64,000 nt of DNA, from the NCBI RefSeq assembly GCF_000422625.1, contig NZ_KE383895.1, positions 66,810 through 130,809 of the forward strand, read 5' to 3'. Made by a program: the position numbers and the translations under genes. The DNA is from Adlercreutzia mucosicola DSM 19490 (GTDB taxonomy: Bacteria > Actinomycetota > Coriobacteriia > Coriobacteriales > Eggerthellaceae). Under the pieces are notes generated by a model. The model was not told where the DNA came from. It worked only from the letters and a program-made list of their open reading frames with translations, and did not search any database. Below, one piece after another: positions 24,424-33,674 of this stretch (the first letter of the stretch is position 1; each line of letters opens with the position of its first letter).

Positions 24424-26231
24424 TTCTTCTTGGCCTTCTTGCGATCCGTGGCCGAGAGCAGGCGCTTGCGCAGGCGGATGGACTGCGGAGTCACTTCCAC
24501 CAGCTCGTCGTCTTCGATGTACTCCAGGGCCTCTTCCAACGTGAAGGTGATGGGCGGCGTCAGCTGGATGGCCTTGTCGGCCGAGCTGGAGCGCTGGTTG
24601 CCCAGCGACTTCGTCTTCTCGACGTTCACCACCATGTCGCCTTCCTTGGCGGACTCGCCCACGATCATTCCCTCGTAGCAATCATCGCCGGGGCTCACGA
24701 ACAAACGCCCGCGCTCCTGCAGGGTGTCCAGGGCATAGGCCACCGCCTTGCCCGTGGACATGGCGATCATGCCGCCGTTCTTGCGACCGGCCATCTCGCC
24801 GGAATAGGGGCCGTACTCCTTGAAGTGGTGGAACAGCATGGCCTCGCCGCGGGTGGCGTTCAGGATGCGGGTCTTCAGGCCCATGGTGCCGCGGGATGGG
24901 ATAGAGAAGGTGAGGTGCGTCATGGTCTCGTCGGAAGACATATCCTCCATGATGCCGCCGGCCGTGCCCATAACCTCGATGGCCTTGCCCGCATACTCGT
25001 TGGGCACATCCACCGTGGCCTCCTCGATGGGCTCCAGCTTGCTGCCATCCTCGGCGGTCTTGTACACCACGCGCGGGCGGCCCACCTGGAATTCAAAGCC
25101 CTCGCGACGCATGGTCTCCATGAGCACCGACAGATGCAGCACGCCGCGGCCCGCCACTTCGATGCCGGTCTTGTCCTCTAGCTCGTTGATACGCATGGAG
25201 ATGTTGCTCTCCTTCTCGCGCATGAGGCGCTCCTTCAGCTGGCGGCCGCCCACGATCTCGCCCTCGCGGCCCACAAGCGGGCTAGAGGAAGCCTCGAAGA
25301 CGACGGCCATGGTGGGCTCTTCCACGGCGATGGGGGCCATTTCCACCGGGTTCTCGGGACAGGTGATGATGTCGCCGATGTCGGCATCCTCGATACCGAT
25401 GACAGCCACAATATCGCCGGCGTCGGCGGCAGTCACTTCAACCTTGCCGAGGTTCTCGAAGGTGTACACCTTGCGGATCTGGGCGCGGCGCTCGGTGCCG
25501 TCGGCCTTCACCACGAGCACCTGCTCCTTCTCGTGCAGCGTGCCGCTGACCAAACGACCGACGCCGATGCGGCCCTCGTAGCTGGAATGGTCCACGGTGC
25601 ACACCTGCAGGGCCACCGGGCCATCGACGTCCACCTCGGGGGCGGGAATCTCGCTCACGATGGTATCCAGCAGCGGCACCATGTCCATGTTGTCGTCATC
25701 GGGAGCCAAGCGCGCGTAGCCGTTCACGGCCGAGGCGTACACCACGGGGAAGTCCAGCTGCTCGTCGGTGGCACCCAGCTCCACCATGAGGTCGAACACC
25801 TTGTCCACCGCGCCTTCCGGGTCGGCGTTGGGGCGGTCGATCTTATTCACCACCACCACGATGCGCAACCCGCGCTCCAGGGCATGGGACAGCACGAAGC
25901 GGGTCTGGGGCTTGGGGCCCTCGTAGGCATCCACGATGAGCAGGGCGCCGTCGGCCATGTTGAGCACGCGCTCCACCTCGCCACCGAAGTCGGCATGGCC
26001 CGGCGTGTCGATGACGTTGATCTTCACGCCCTTGTAGTTGATGGAGATGTTCTTGGAAAGGATGGTAATGCCGCGCTCGCGCTCCTGGTCGTTGGAGTCC
26101 AGCACGCGCTCTTCCACCTGCTGATTGTCGCGGAACACGTGCGACGCCCACAGCAGGCGGTCCACCAGGGTGGTCTTGCCGTGGTCGACGTGGGCGATAA
26201 TAGCGACATTGCGGATGTTCTCTTGCTTCAT
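24420..26231 (-). CDS. typA: Ribosome-associated GTPase TypA/BipA
   Basis: 603 residues from ATG 26229-26231. The translational-GTPase N-terminus has [13 protein letters not shown] (G1), ERGITI (G2), DTPGHADF (G3) and NKIDRP (G4). Domain II follows, then an EF-G-like domain III/V and the TypA-specific C-terminus. The length matches the family (~610). It acts on ribosomes, affecting subunit assembly and stress or low-temperature translation. The acceptor end converges on the HAD gene with overlapping stop codons (CTAG at 24420-24423). A minus-strand TATAAT lies at 26266-26271. Confidence 0.96.
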   Translation of the reverse strand: MKQENIRNVAIIAHVDHGKTTLVDRLLWASHVFRDNQQVEERVLDSNDQERERGITILSKNISINYKGVKINVIDTPGHADFGGEVERVLNMADGALLIVDAYEGPKPQTRFVLSHALERGLRIVVVVNKIDRPNADPEGAVDKVFDLMVELGATDEQLDFPVVYASAVNGYARLAPDDDNMDMVPLLDTIVSEIPAPEVDVDGPVALQVCTVDHSSYEGRIGVGRLVSGTLHEKEQVLVVKADGTERRAQIRKVYTFENLGKVEVTAADAGDIVAVIGIEDADIGDIITCPENPVEMAPIAVEEPTMAVVFEASSSPLVGREGEIVGGRQLKERLMREKESNISMRINELEDKTGIEVAGRGVLHLSVLMETMRREGFEFQVGRPRVVYKTAEDGSKLEPIEEATVDVPNEYAGKAIEVMGTAGGIMEDMSSDETMTHLTFSIPSRGTMGLKTRILNATRGEAMLFHHFKEYGPYSGEMAGRKNGGMIAMSTGKAVAYALDTLQERGRLFVSPGDDCYEGMIVGESAKEGDMVVNVEKTKSLGNQRSSSADKAIQLTPPITFTLEEALEYIEDDELVEVTPQSIRLRKRLLSATDRKKAKKN

Positions 26232-26265
26232 GAATCTTCTTTCTTATTCGGTTTGGGGCCTAGAA

Positions 26266-26271
26266 ATTATA
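26266..26271 (-). promoter_or_regulatory. -10 element (TATAAT) of typA
   Basis: Consensus TATAAT on the minus strand 35 bases before the typA start. A TTGATA lies 15 bp further upstream, a short spacer for a -35. Confidence 0.55.
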
Positions 26272-26340
26272 GCGCTTTACGGCGTGTATCAATGGTGATC
26301 GGCGCAGACGGCGCGGGGAAGGTGTCCGCTGCATCGCGTG

Positions 26341-26961
26341 TTACTCCTCCAGCAGAGCCTCGTATTCCTTGCGTTCCTCGGTCAGCTGCGCAAGGTGCTC
26401 GTTCAAAGTATTGAGATTGCGCTGGGCGCCGATAGCCTGCACCACGCCCCAGATGGCCGCGGGCACCGCCATGGCAGCGATGACGCCCATGATGCCGAAG
26501 GGACGGCGGATGGTGAAAAACGCGGCCACCGCGGCGATGCCGGCCATGACCAGACCGTTGCGGCGCTCGTCGGACACGGTGTCGCGCTGGGCCACCAGCT
26601 GGGCCCGGGCGGCGGCGATGCCGGCCAAGCGGGCGCGAATCTCATCTTCGGTGACGTATTCCACTTCCACGTCGCCCTCGGTCTCGGTCCACGAGCGGGC
26701 AGCACCCGTCGACGAGCCGGCGGAACTTCCGCGCGACCCGTCGCTGCCGCTCCGGCCGCGACGGCCCGTGTTGGAGCACAGCAGTTCGTAGGCCTCTTGA
26801 AGGCGCTTGAACTGCTCGGTGGCACGCGTCTGCAGCTTCTCGTTGCCAGCGAACTTGTCGGGATGCAGAATCTGCACCGTTTCGCGGTAGGCGATCTTGA
26901 TGTCGTCGGCCGAAGCGTCGTCGTTCAGGCCGAGTATGTGAAGGGCTTCGTTTCTGTTCAT
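26341..26961 (-). CDS. Membrane-associated J-domain protein
   Basis: 206 residues. The N-terminal J domain (residues ~3-65) holds His33-Pro-Asp35, the signature that stimulates the DnaK ATPase. A Ser/Gly/Arg-rich linker (~68-90) follows. Residues ~135-175 contain two hydrophobic helices (GLVMAGIAAVAAFFTI, IMGVIAAMAVPAAIWGVVQAIG), and the C-terminus is a short coiled coil. It lacks the Gly/Phe and zinc domains of DnaJ, so it is a type III J-protein that probably recruits DnaK to the membrane for a specific client. The client is unknown. It lies nine bases upstream-facing from the CPBP gene, transcribed in the same direction. Confidence 0.8.
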   Translation of the reverse strand: MNRNEALHILGLNDDASADDIKIAYRETVQILHPDKFAGNEKLQTRATEQFKRLQEAYELLCSNTGRRGRSGSDGSRGSSAGSSTGAARSWTETEGDVEVEYVTEDEIRARLAGIAAARAQLVAQRDTVSDERRNGLVMAGIAAVAAFFTIRRPFGIMGVIAAMAVPAAIWGVVQAIGAQRNLNTLNEHLAQLTEERKEYEALLEE

Positions 26962-26970
26962 GCGGGCATC

Positions 26971-27624
26971 CTAGCACGTAGGTCGTTCGTCTGCGCGGGC
27001 AGTCACGAATACCGCAAGAAATAACAGCAGCGTACTGACGCCCATCGGTACTATATCGGCGATATTGCCCGTAAGGTAGGTTGCAGGTAGCGTTCCGCCC
27101 ATCAGCAGAAGAGGGCCGAAGTACAGCACGTCGAAAAGAGCATGAACGATTGCCGGAGCCACCAAAGCCACCCCGCAGGCGGGCATCGGGCGTGCCGCCC
27201 ACGGACTGCGCACCACGAGAGAGGCCAGAACCACGCCGAACAGCGTTGCCTGGATCACCTTCAGAACCGCCTGGATCGCTGCAACACACAAGTCGGCCCT
27301 GGGCGCAACCAGCGGCCCTTCAGGAACCAGGTGCAGAAAGCCGAACACCAGGGAACTGGCTACTACCGCTAAGCCAGTCGAACGCGGGCACTCCCAACGA
27401 CGGGCCACGACTAGACATCCCCACAGCAGCAAACCGCGGAAGAGCAGCTCTTCCACCACGGCCGATTCCGAGGCCAGCGCCAGCAGCTCGCCCAGATGGG
27501 AAATCTGCCACGGGCCCGAAGCACCGGACGCCCACCCTAGGGCAACGCCACCGGCGAGCGCGGCGACCAGCACCCAGCCGAGCGGCGCGCCGAGACCAGA
27601 AGGTATGACGTTGGTGATCTTCAT
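26971..27624 (-). CDS. CPBP-family intramembrane metalloprotease
   Basis: 217 residues with six or so hydrophobic segments. The Rce1/CPBP motifs are in place: EELLFRG at 58-64 (motif 1), FGFLH near 93 (motif 2) and HALFD near 160 (motif 3). Members cleave within the membrane or protect against self-bacteriocins. It precedes the J-protein gene, and both probably form one transcript from a promoter in the 48-bp gap to the divergent TraX-like gene. The substrate is unknown. Confidence 0.82.
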   Translation of the reverse strand: MKITNVIPSGLGAPLGWVLVAALAGGVALGWASGASGPWQISHLGELLALASESAVVEELLFRGLLLWGCLVVARRWECPRSTGLAVVASSLVFGFLHLVPEGPLVAPRADLCVAAIQAVLKVIQATLFGVVLASLVVRSPWAARPMPACGVALVAPAIVHALFDVLYFGPLLLMGGTLPATYLTGNIADIVPMGVSTLLLFLAVFVTARADERPTC

Positions 27625-27634
27625 GACGCATCAT

Positions 27635-27640
27635 TATAAT
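27635..27640 (+). promoter_or_regulatory. -10 element (TATAAT) of the TraX-like gene
   Basis: Consensus TATAAT 33 bases before the GTG start at 27673; TTGGTG at 27611-27616 (18-bp spacer) is a weak -35 lying inside the divergent CPBP gene. Confidence 0.55.
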
Positions 27641-27672
27641 AGGGGGCCGCCCGTACCCGTGAAAGGATCGCC

Positions 27673-28371
27673 GTGAGACCCCAGCCTGCCGTGAACGCAT
27701 TCGCCCTGAAGATCGCGGCTATCGCGGGCATGACCTGCAACCACATCGCGAACGTTTTTGGCGCGAGCATGCCCGAAGCGCCTACCGTGGCGCTGTATAT
27801 GGTAGGTGGACTCACGTTCCCCATCATGGCGTACTTGCTGTGCGAAGGCTACCGCCACACCTCCAGCGTGCGACGTTACGCAGAACGCCTGGCCCTGTTC
27901 GCCGTTATTTCCCAGGTTCCCTATTCCCTGTTGTTCGGCGCCCAGGGCAATGTGCTTATCACACTGCTGATTGGGCTCGGCCTTCTCTGGGTCCTTGATC
28001 GCAGAAACAATGCGCTGGCGAAGGGCGCGGCCGTGATTGGGGGCATCGCGCTCAGCGTCTTCTGCGACTGGGGTATCGTCGGACCGCTTCTGATCGTGTT
28101 GTTCTGGCACCTGCACGATCGGCCGCGCGGATCGGCCCTGGCTATGGCCGTGGCCGCCCTGGGCCTGGGCATCCCTGCGCTTTCCCAAGCCGTGGCCGAT
28201 CCCACCCCCGTGACGCTGGGGGCCCTCGGGTACTATACCGTCGGTTTCGGCACGGCCACCTTGCTCATCCTGAACTACAACGGCCAGCGCGGACGGCCGA
28301 TGAAGTGGTTCTTCTACGGGTACTACCCCGCTCACCTGCTCGCTCTCTGGGCGCTGACCCTGCTGCTGTAA
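27673..28371 (+). CDS. TraX-family membrane protein
   Basis: 232 residues from GTG 27673 with GAAAGG upstream. Six to seven membrane segments are visible, and the family pattern is recognisable: FALKIAAIAGMTCNHIANVF at the start, GGLTFPIMAYLLCEGYRHTSS, YAERLALFAVISQVPYSLLF, and the C-terminal FFYGYYPAHLLALWAL. F-plasmid TraX acetylates pilin, and chromosomal relatives are presumed membrane acyltransferases acting on wall or surface molecules. No conjugation gene is nearby, so a housekeeping or envelope role is more likely. Confidence 0.85.
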   Translation: MRPQPAVNAFALKIAAIAGMTCNHIANVFGASMPEAPTVALYMVGGLTFPIMAYLLCEGYRHTSSVRRYAERLALFAVISQVPYSLLFGAQGNVLITLLIGLGLLWVLDRRNNALAKGAAVIGGIALSVFCDWGIVGPLLIVLFWHLHDRPRGSALAMAVAALGLGIPALSQAVADPTPVTLGALGYYTVGFGTATLLILNYNGQRGRPMKWFFYGYYPAHLLALWALTLLL

Positions 28372-28415
28372 CGCAACGGGCCGACACCCACCCGGGGCGC
28401 CGTCCCTTTATCTCC

Positions 28416-28632
28416 GTGACAAAAATGGGCCGCCGGGTGCAGATTTTTCGACTTATATAGCCAACCAAAATGCTTCCGCAGGCTCTATCATCTTCAAGAA
28501 GTCCTCGAGACTAACTATGACCTGGGGAAACAACTCCACTCCATGCAGTATTCGGCTTGTGAATCCCCTCCCGAGACTAGCACATTGCTACATAAGTCGA
28601 AAAATCTGCAAGAAGAGCCCCTATTTTGTCAC
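28416..28632. repeat. 217-bp element with 45-bp imperfect terminal inverted repeats
   Basis: Left arm 28416-28460 and right arm 28588-28632 are inverted copies: the outer 9 bases GTGACAAAA and an inner block from TGCAGATTTTTCGACTTAT are identical, with a divergent patch between. The interior (127 bp) has no supported reading frame. It looks like a miniature inverted-repeat element inserted between the TraX gene and the terminator at 28772. No clear target-site duplication is visible. Confidence 0.7.
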
Positions 28633-28771
28633 GGCAAGATCAGCCAATCGCCATTTCATGAGGCAGTGACTACGCGAGGGGCCGGCGGGTACGCCCGTAA
28701 CCGTTCTTCCGAGGGACGGCAGAACACACTCGCCCGCGCCTCCCGGACTGCGGGCTGTCCCCTTTCCAACG

Positions 28772-28807
28772 CGCGCCCGGTCGGTACACGGCCGGGCGCG
28801 TTTTTTT
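28772..28807 (+). terminator. Strong Rho-independent terminator
   Basis: A 9-bp GC stem CGCGCCCGG/CCGGGCGCG (28772-28780 with 28792-28800) followed by seven T. It lies 400 bp from the last plus-strand gene, so it either serves the TraX transcript displaced by the repeat element, or ends a separate small RNA. Confidence 0.85.
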
Positions 28808-28847
28808 CAGTTGGTGTAGGCCCTGCTAGTCTCGCAGCGCGAGAGTC

Positions 28848-29348
28848 CTAAGCCGCGTGGCCGATCAGCTGGGCCAGCTCGTCGCGGCCGCTGAAGCGAA
28901 CCGCCTGGGCCTCGGGGTCGTGGGCCGGCAGCACTTCGCCTACCCACACATCGCCATTCCGCTCGAACCGCTCAGAGCGCACCACCCAGCGGAACGCCGG
29001 ACGCACATGGTCGGCCAGCTCCACGATCTTCGTGGGATAGCTCATGCCCTGCAGCGTTTCCTGCAGCGCATCCAGCTCGCTGTCATCTTCCTCGACCAGC
29101 ACCAGGCCTCGCTCGGGGTTGTATACCACGCCCGTACCCACAAAGGCAAGGCGCATCTTCTCGCGGCGACGGTGCTCGGCCCACACGATGGCGCCGATGA
29201 CACCAGCCACCACAACCCACCACACGATGGCGATGACCAGATCCAGTGGATCGTCCACATGGTTGAAGCCCAGCTGGAACCACAGCCCCAAAAGCACGGC
29301 ACAGGACAGGACGGCGATAACCGCTACCAGCCAATTGCTCTTTCTCAT
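28848..29348 (-). CDS. Hypothetical membrane protein
   Basis: 166 residues from ATG 29346-29348 (AAAGG nine bases upstream). Two hydrophobic helices (~5-25 and ~38-58) are followed by a soluble, acidic domain with SELDALQETLQGMSYPTKIV and WVVRSERFERNGDVWVGEVLP. I do not recognise the family. It is 58 bases downstream of the large adhesin gene on the same strand, separated by a weak hairpin (29367-29373 with 29386-29392), so it might be co-transcribed with it. Confidence 0.7.
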   Translation of the reverse strand: MRKSNWLVAVIAVLSCAVLLGLWFQLGFNHVDDPLDLVIAIVWWVVVAGVIGAIVWAEHRRREKMRLAFVGTGVVYNPERGLVLVEEDDSELDALQETLQGMSYPTKIVELADHVRPAFRWVVRSERFERNGDVWVGEVLPAHDPEAQAVRFSGRDELAQLIGHAA

Positions 29349-29406
29349 ACCAACCAACCTTTCAGAAGGGCGCAGGCGGAATCCCGCGCCCTGGGGTGTC
29401 GTTCTC

Positions 29407-32400
29407 TTACAGCGCCTGATGGGCGGGGGCAAACTCGGTATCGGCAGGGCGAGCCTCCACGCGACCCGTGATCTCGTTCTCGTAGTCGTCGATGTCGCGA
29501 GCGATACCGAGACGACGACGTACCACAACCAGCCCGTAGAGGGCCGTCAGCAAGATGCCGGCCAGCATCGCCCAATGCACCCAGCAATGCGGCTCGTCGA
29601 AGGCGCCCATGGGAGTGCCATCGTCGGCGATCTGCTCACCGGCATCGGGAGCGGCCAGCGGCGCAGCGTCGTCGTCGATAGTGGTGGTCGTCGGCGCCGG
29701 CGTGGCCGCCGCGGGAGCAGGCGCCGCTGCGGCGGGCACGGCAGCCGCAGGAGCGGCCGGGGTTGCCGCGGCGGGCGTTGCGGCCGGAGCCGGGGCGGGA
29801 GCCGGGGTAGGAGCCGGAGTCGGCACGGGCGTCGGCGGCACCGGGGTCCCCGGGGTGGGAGTCGGCAGCGGAGCCGGCACCGTGATGGTGAAGTCGCCGG
29901 GCACCACGGTCACCGTGTAGTTCGGATTCGCCGTATAGTTCGCCGTCAGCACGCCACCGTACACACCAGCAACCTGATCGGTGTTGGTGCGGGCGAAGGT
30001 AACCAGGCCCAGATCATTCTCGTCAACCAGGGAACCGGCGGTAATACGACCGGTGAAGGCCGGATCGGCCATACCCAGCAGCTTAGTGGCATCGTCCACG
30101 GTGATGGTCACCGGGCGAGGCTCCACGGTCAGGGTGCCGGGAACGGTCAGCACGGTGTAGTTGTTCGTCACATCCACGTTGTTCTCGTCGAAGATGCGCA
30201 TGTCGCTGATCGTCAGCTCGGTCGTACCCACATTGGTGCGCTCGCCGGTCACCGTCGCGGTGGCATGATGGGCACGATCGAGGCCCGCCACCGTGAAGTC
30301 GGTCGTGGTCAGCGGCTCACCGTCGTAGGTCTTGGTCAGCGACTCCACCGCGAAGACCGCCTCACCCATGTTGATCTTCTCGTAGTCAACGCGAATGACA
30401 TTGTCGCCCACGCCGATCTCGATAGCATGGTCGGTGCTGGTCAAGCGATACTGCACATCATCGACCCGCACGACCGGCTCCGGATTAACGCTCTGAGTGC
30501 TCCCGAAGGTCACCCCCGTCTCACCCTGAGCCCAATCCGCCGGCACGTCAGTCATCTGCACGCCATCCAGATAATACTGCACCGTATAGCGCAGATCGGT
30601 ACGCTTCGCGTAGTATACATCGATAGTCTTGGTCGTCTGGCCTTCGAACTCGCCGGCCTCGGCCGCCTCAAGGGTGTAGCTCGGCTGGAGCCCTTCGACC
30701 CGAACGCGGTTGTATCCGGGGAACTTGTCCTCCGCAGCGATGGCCTCAGCATTAGGGATATAGGTGAGAGCATCGTTGATCCAGGAAGTTTCGTCGAACA
30801 GCACCGAGCTATCGGAAATCACGTTGCCGTTTTCATCCAGCTCGACATCGGGCTTCACCGGTTCGTTATCGAGCCAGTAGCGCACCGTCACCGTCAGGCC
30901 ATGGGTCTGCGAGCGATCCTCTGACCACTGAGCTTCGTAGGAAGCGTCGGCCGTCACCTTGGTGTCCAGCGCAGGAGCCCATCCCTCGAACTGATAGCCC
31001 ACCTCGCCAGCCACCAGCGGGGCCGCGGGAGTCAAGGAGCCGTAATCCAGCGCCTCGTGGGTCACCGAATCGAAGACACCGTGATCGCCCGGCAGGTAGC
31101 TCACGGTCAGCTGCTGCTTGAAGTACACCTTCAGCGTCGTGGAGCCATCGCCCGCGATCGGAGCCGACTCGACGTTCGCAGCCGCGGCGTCGAACCTGTA
31201 GCCAGGACGGGTCGGGTTCTTGTCGGCATCGGTCACGGTGGCTACGGCGTCGGTTGTGCCCGTGCGCTTCACGATGCTATCTGCCACGGCGGCGTACTTG
31301 CCGTCCTTCATATAGTAGTATTCAACCTCATAGGCCGTATCCTCTTTGGCCTCCCATGCGCCCGTGAACTCCACGGCACTATTCGGCATGGCAAATACGC
31401 CCGCATTGACGTCCACATCGGTGGTATTCCAACCCTTAAAGGTATAGCCAGCCAGCACGGGAAGGGCCGCGACGTTCACGGAAGCCTTATACTTGACATC
31501 CTCGGGCGCGGGAACAGCTGGGGCAGCCGCCGGCACCACACCGGTATAGCGGTAGCTCACCTTATGCTGAGCACGCTTGTAGTACAGCTTCAGAACCAGC
31601 GAGCCGTCGGCAGCAATAGATCCCTCGGCAACGGTGTCCGGCGCGTCGAGATTCAGCGTAAAGCCGTCGTACTGCTTCGGCTGCGCCTTCACCGGGGCAT
31701 CGGTGGTTCCCACTTCGTTAATAGTGCTAACCAGCTCGTAGCTGTTATCCAACTTCTGCTGATAATGCTGCACCTGGTAGTGAACATCGGCGCGCTTCGT
31801 ATAGTAGAAGGTGATAACGTTGTCCTCAATATCGGCGGCATTGGAGCCGATAACAAGCGACTTGGTCGACGCATCCGCCTTATAGCCCTCAATGCTGCAA
31901 GCGGTGGCCGTTACCTTGTCACCGAAAGCTTTGCCTCCGATAGTCAGGGCTTCGGCCAATTCACGATCAGTGCCCTTCTCAAGGTAGCGCACCGTGTAGG
32001 AAAGATCATCGCGAATCTTCCACTGAGCAACATAAGTCGCATCTTTTGTAACCGTAGCAGCGACCTCGGGTTCCCAGCTCTCAAAGACCCAACCGAGCTC
32101 GGCATTCAGCGAGGGAGGGGCGGGAGTCTGAGATCCGGCAAGAATATTGGGAAACACCACCTCGGCAGGATCATTACCCACAAAGGATCCGTGCTCTCCA
32201 CTCTGGTATTTAACGGTATACGTTTCCTCACAATCGGGCACACCATTGCCATTGCTGTCTTTATGGTAGGTAACAGTCACAACTTGGTTGCCCATGACGT
32301 GCTCAATGCGAACGCGCTCTTTATCAGCAACATACCCCTTAAGGAAAGGCGTGACCTGCGTAAAGCTTTCGCCCACCTTCACCGTCTTCGTAATCGAAGA

Positions 32401-33273
32401 AGGTAGGTTGTTCGGAGCGGGCTCACCATCTTCATTATGGTAGACATACTCAACCGTCACATTGCACTTCGCCTTAACAGTAAGCTTTCCGTCCAGATGC
32501 CACGTCAGGTTGCCGTCTTCATCTGCATAACCAGAGGCATTCGACTGCACCTTCGCCGTTTTCCATGTAATATCTTCGTAGTCGAACTCCATGCCCTGAT
32601 TGAGGGGGAGACGATGGATGCTGCCAGAATTGACCAGCGCTTCAATTTTCTCCTGGGCCGCTTGCCCAGCCGTATCGCCAGCCTTGCAATCCGCAGCCGG
32701 GCGAAGCACATCGGAAGACAGCTCAACATATCCAATGGTGTAATACTTGTCGAAGCCAACAGTGCCACCAAGATTATTGGAGGGATCGTCGAGCTCAATG
32801 AACACATAGACACGGGTCGTCGCCGATTCAGGCTGGCGCTTGTCGGCAATCGTGGTCTCAAGGGGTTCTGGCGCAACCGTGACCGAAGGAGCGCTTTGAG
32901 CCTGCTTAACAACAACTGGCTCTGGAGTTACCCGGGCGGGAACTTCAACGTCGGCCTCGGGCTCCTCCTCGGTCGGGGCTGGGTCGGGAGTCTCGTCGGA
33001 AGACGGGTTTTGGGACCCCTCTTCGGGCTCCTCTTCGGGCACAACCTCGGTTTCGGGCTCTTCAGACGAAACGGGATCCTCCCCGACGGGGTCGTTCACC
33101 TGATCGACGAGCTCAGTGCTCTCCACCGTCTCGTCTGCGCCGGCACGCTCCGTGAACATGGTCACGTTCAGGAACGAGAACACCAGCAATACCGAAAGCA
33201 AAACCGACAGGAACTTGCCCTCAGCGGTGTTCCGCGCATCTACAAACCGCGCGATGCTCCGCATACTCCTCAC
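29407..33273 (-). CDS. Large repeat-rich surface adhesin
   Basis: About 1288 residues. GTG 33271-33273 is chosen (AAGGAG seven bases upstream); TTG 33276 and ATG 33264 are possible. Signal peptide ~20-47 (FLSVLLSVLLVFSFLNVT). An acidic Pro/Glu-rich stalk (~48-150) is followed by a unique domain (~150-320), then InlB/SHIRT-like beta repeats (WVFESWEPEV, YTFKGWNTTD, YQFEGWAP each end a repeat). A YDG module (KTYDGEPLTTTDF) and an MBG-like module (KLLGMADPAFTG) come next, then a Pro/Ala/Thr-rich wall spacer. The C-terminus has IADDGTPMGAFD, a hydrophobic helix and an RRR stop. No LPXTG is present. The protein should project from the cell to bind host glycans or matrix. A 10-G tract lies 207 bp upstream. 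Confidence 0.85.
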   Translation of the reverse strand: MRSMRSIARFVDARNTAEGKFLSVLLSVLLVFSFLNVTMFTERAGADETVESTELVDQVNDPVGEDPVSSEEPETEVVPEEEPEEGSQNPSSDETPDPAPTEEEPEADVEVPARVTPEPVVVKQAQSAPSVTVAPEPLETTIADKRQPESATTRVYVFIELDDPSNNLGGTVGFDKYYTIGYVELSSDVLRPAADCKAGDTAGQAAQEKIEALVNSGSIHRLPLNQGMEFDYEDITWKTAKVQSNASGYADEDGNLTWHLDGKLTVKAKCNVTVEYVYHNEDGEPAPNNLPSSITKTVKVGESFTQVTPFLKGYVADKERVRIEHVMGNQVVTVTYHKDSNGNGVPDCEETYTVKYQSGEHGSFVGNDPAEVVFPNILAGSQTPAPPSLNAELGWVFESWEPEVAATVTKDATYVAQWKIRDDLSYTVRYLEKGTDRELAEALTIGGKAFGDKVTATACSIEGYKADASTKSLVIGSNAADIEDNVITFYYTKRADVHYQVQHYQQKLDNSYELVSTINEVGTTDAPVKAQPKQYDGFTLNLDAPDTVAEGSIAADGSLVLKLYYKRAQHKVSYRYTGVVPAAAPAVPAPEDVKYKASVNVAALPVLAGYTFKGWNTTDVDVNAGVFAMPNSAVEFTGAWEAKEDTAYEVEYYYMKDGKYAAVADSIVKRTGTTDAVATVTDADKNPTRPGYRFDAAAANVESAPIAGDGSTTLKVYFKQQLTVSYLPGDHGVFDSVTHEALDYGSLTPAAPLVAGEVGYQFEGWAPALDTKVTADASYEAQWSEDRSQTHGLTVTVRYWLDNEPVKPDVELDENGNVISDSSVLFDETSWINDALTYIPNAEAIAAEDKFPGYNRVRVEGLQPSYTLEAAEAGEFEGQTTKTIDVYYAKRTDLRYTVQYYLDGVQMTDVPADWAQGETGVTFGSTQSVNPEPVVRVDDVQYRLTSTDHAIEIGVGDNVIRVDYEKINMGEAVFAVESLTKTYDGEPLTTTDFTVAGLDRAHHATATVTGERTNVGTTELTISDMRIFDENNVDVTNNYTVLTVPGTLTVEPRPVTITVDDATKLLGMADPAFTGRITAGSLVDENDLGLVTFARTNTDQVAGVYGGVLTANYTANPNYTVTVVPGDFTITVPAPLPTPTPGTPVPPTPVPTPAPTPAPAPAPAATPAAATPAAPAAAVPAAAAPAPAAATPAPTTTTIDDDAAPLAAPDAGEQIADDGTPMGAFDEPHCWVHWAMLAGILLTALYGLVVVRRRLGIARDIDDYENEITGRVEARPADTEFAPAHQAL

Positions 33274-33674
33274 CAACCTTCTCCTTCGTTTCTTCTACTG
33301 CGTTTCCGCTGCTTAAATACTGGCTTTCACCAGATACTTAATTTGGTTGAGAGCGTTTATCAGAGCTCGTTTTCCCTTCTGGAAACAGATTTATGACCCC
33401 TTGGCAAACGTTTCTCAACGTCCACTTTACAGAAATACCCTGTCCTGTAAACTGACAAAAATGACTACAAAGTCAACGAGGGGGGGGGGTAGCGCGATTT
33501 TTATAATTTGAACAGGTAAAACTATTCTCGAAATCAAATTTTGCTTTATTTACCATAGCAGAGATGTGACATGAATTTGATAGGGTAAAATCTCTTGCGA
33601 ACGGTATAATCCTGCGATTTTGTCCTATTGCCCGCCACCCTTCTGCTACCGATCAGAACGGCTTTCAGATGGGC
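33274..33674. other. 401-bp AT-rich gap upstream of the adhesin gene
   Basis: This stretch is clearly richer in A/T than its neighbours and has no supported gene. It holds the G-tract at 33480-33489, a TTGACT on the minus strand just downstream of that tract, a minus-strand TATAAA at about 33500-33505 just upstream of it, and a plus-strand TATAAT near 33605. The adhesin promoter is probably here. Confidence 0.5.
33480..33489. repeat. Homopolymeric tract of ten G (ten C on the adhesin strand)
   Basis: Ten consecutive G residues, 207 bp upstream of the adhesin start. Such tracts change length by slipped-strand mispairing. Here it lies between or beside two candidate promoter elements. Confidence 0.85.

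Noticed and set aside
28633-28807. 4.5S/SRP RNA or 6S RNA identity for the isolated terminator transcript
   Set aside because: The SRP tetraloop and symmetric loop motifs are missing on both strands, and no 6S-like open bubble can be drawn.
33264-33276. ATG 33264 as the adhesin start
   Set aside because: GAGG lies only three bases upstream of it; the AAGGAG-GTG spacing at 33273 is better, though not decisive.
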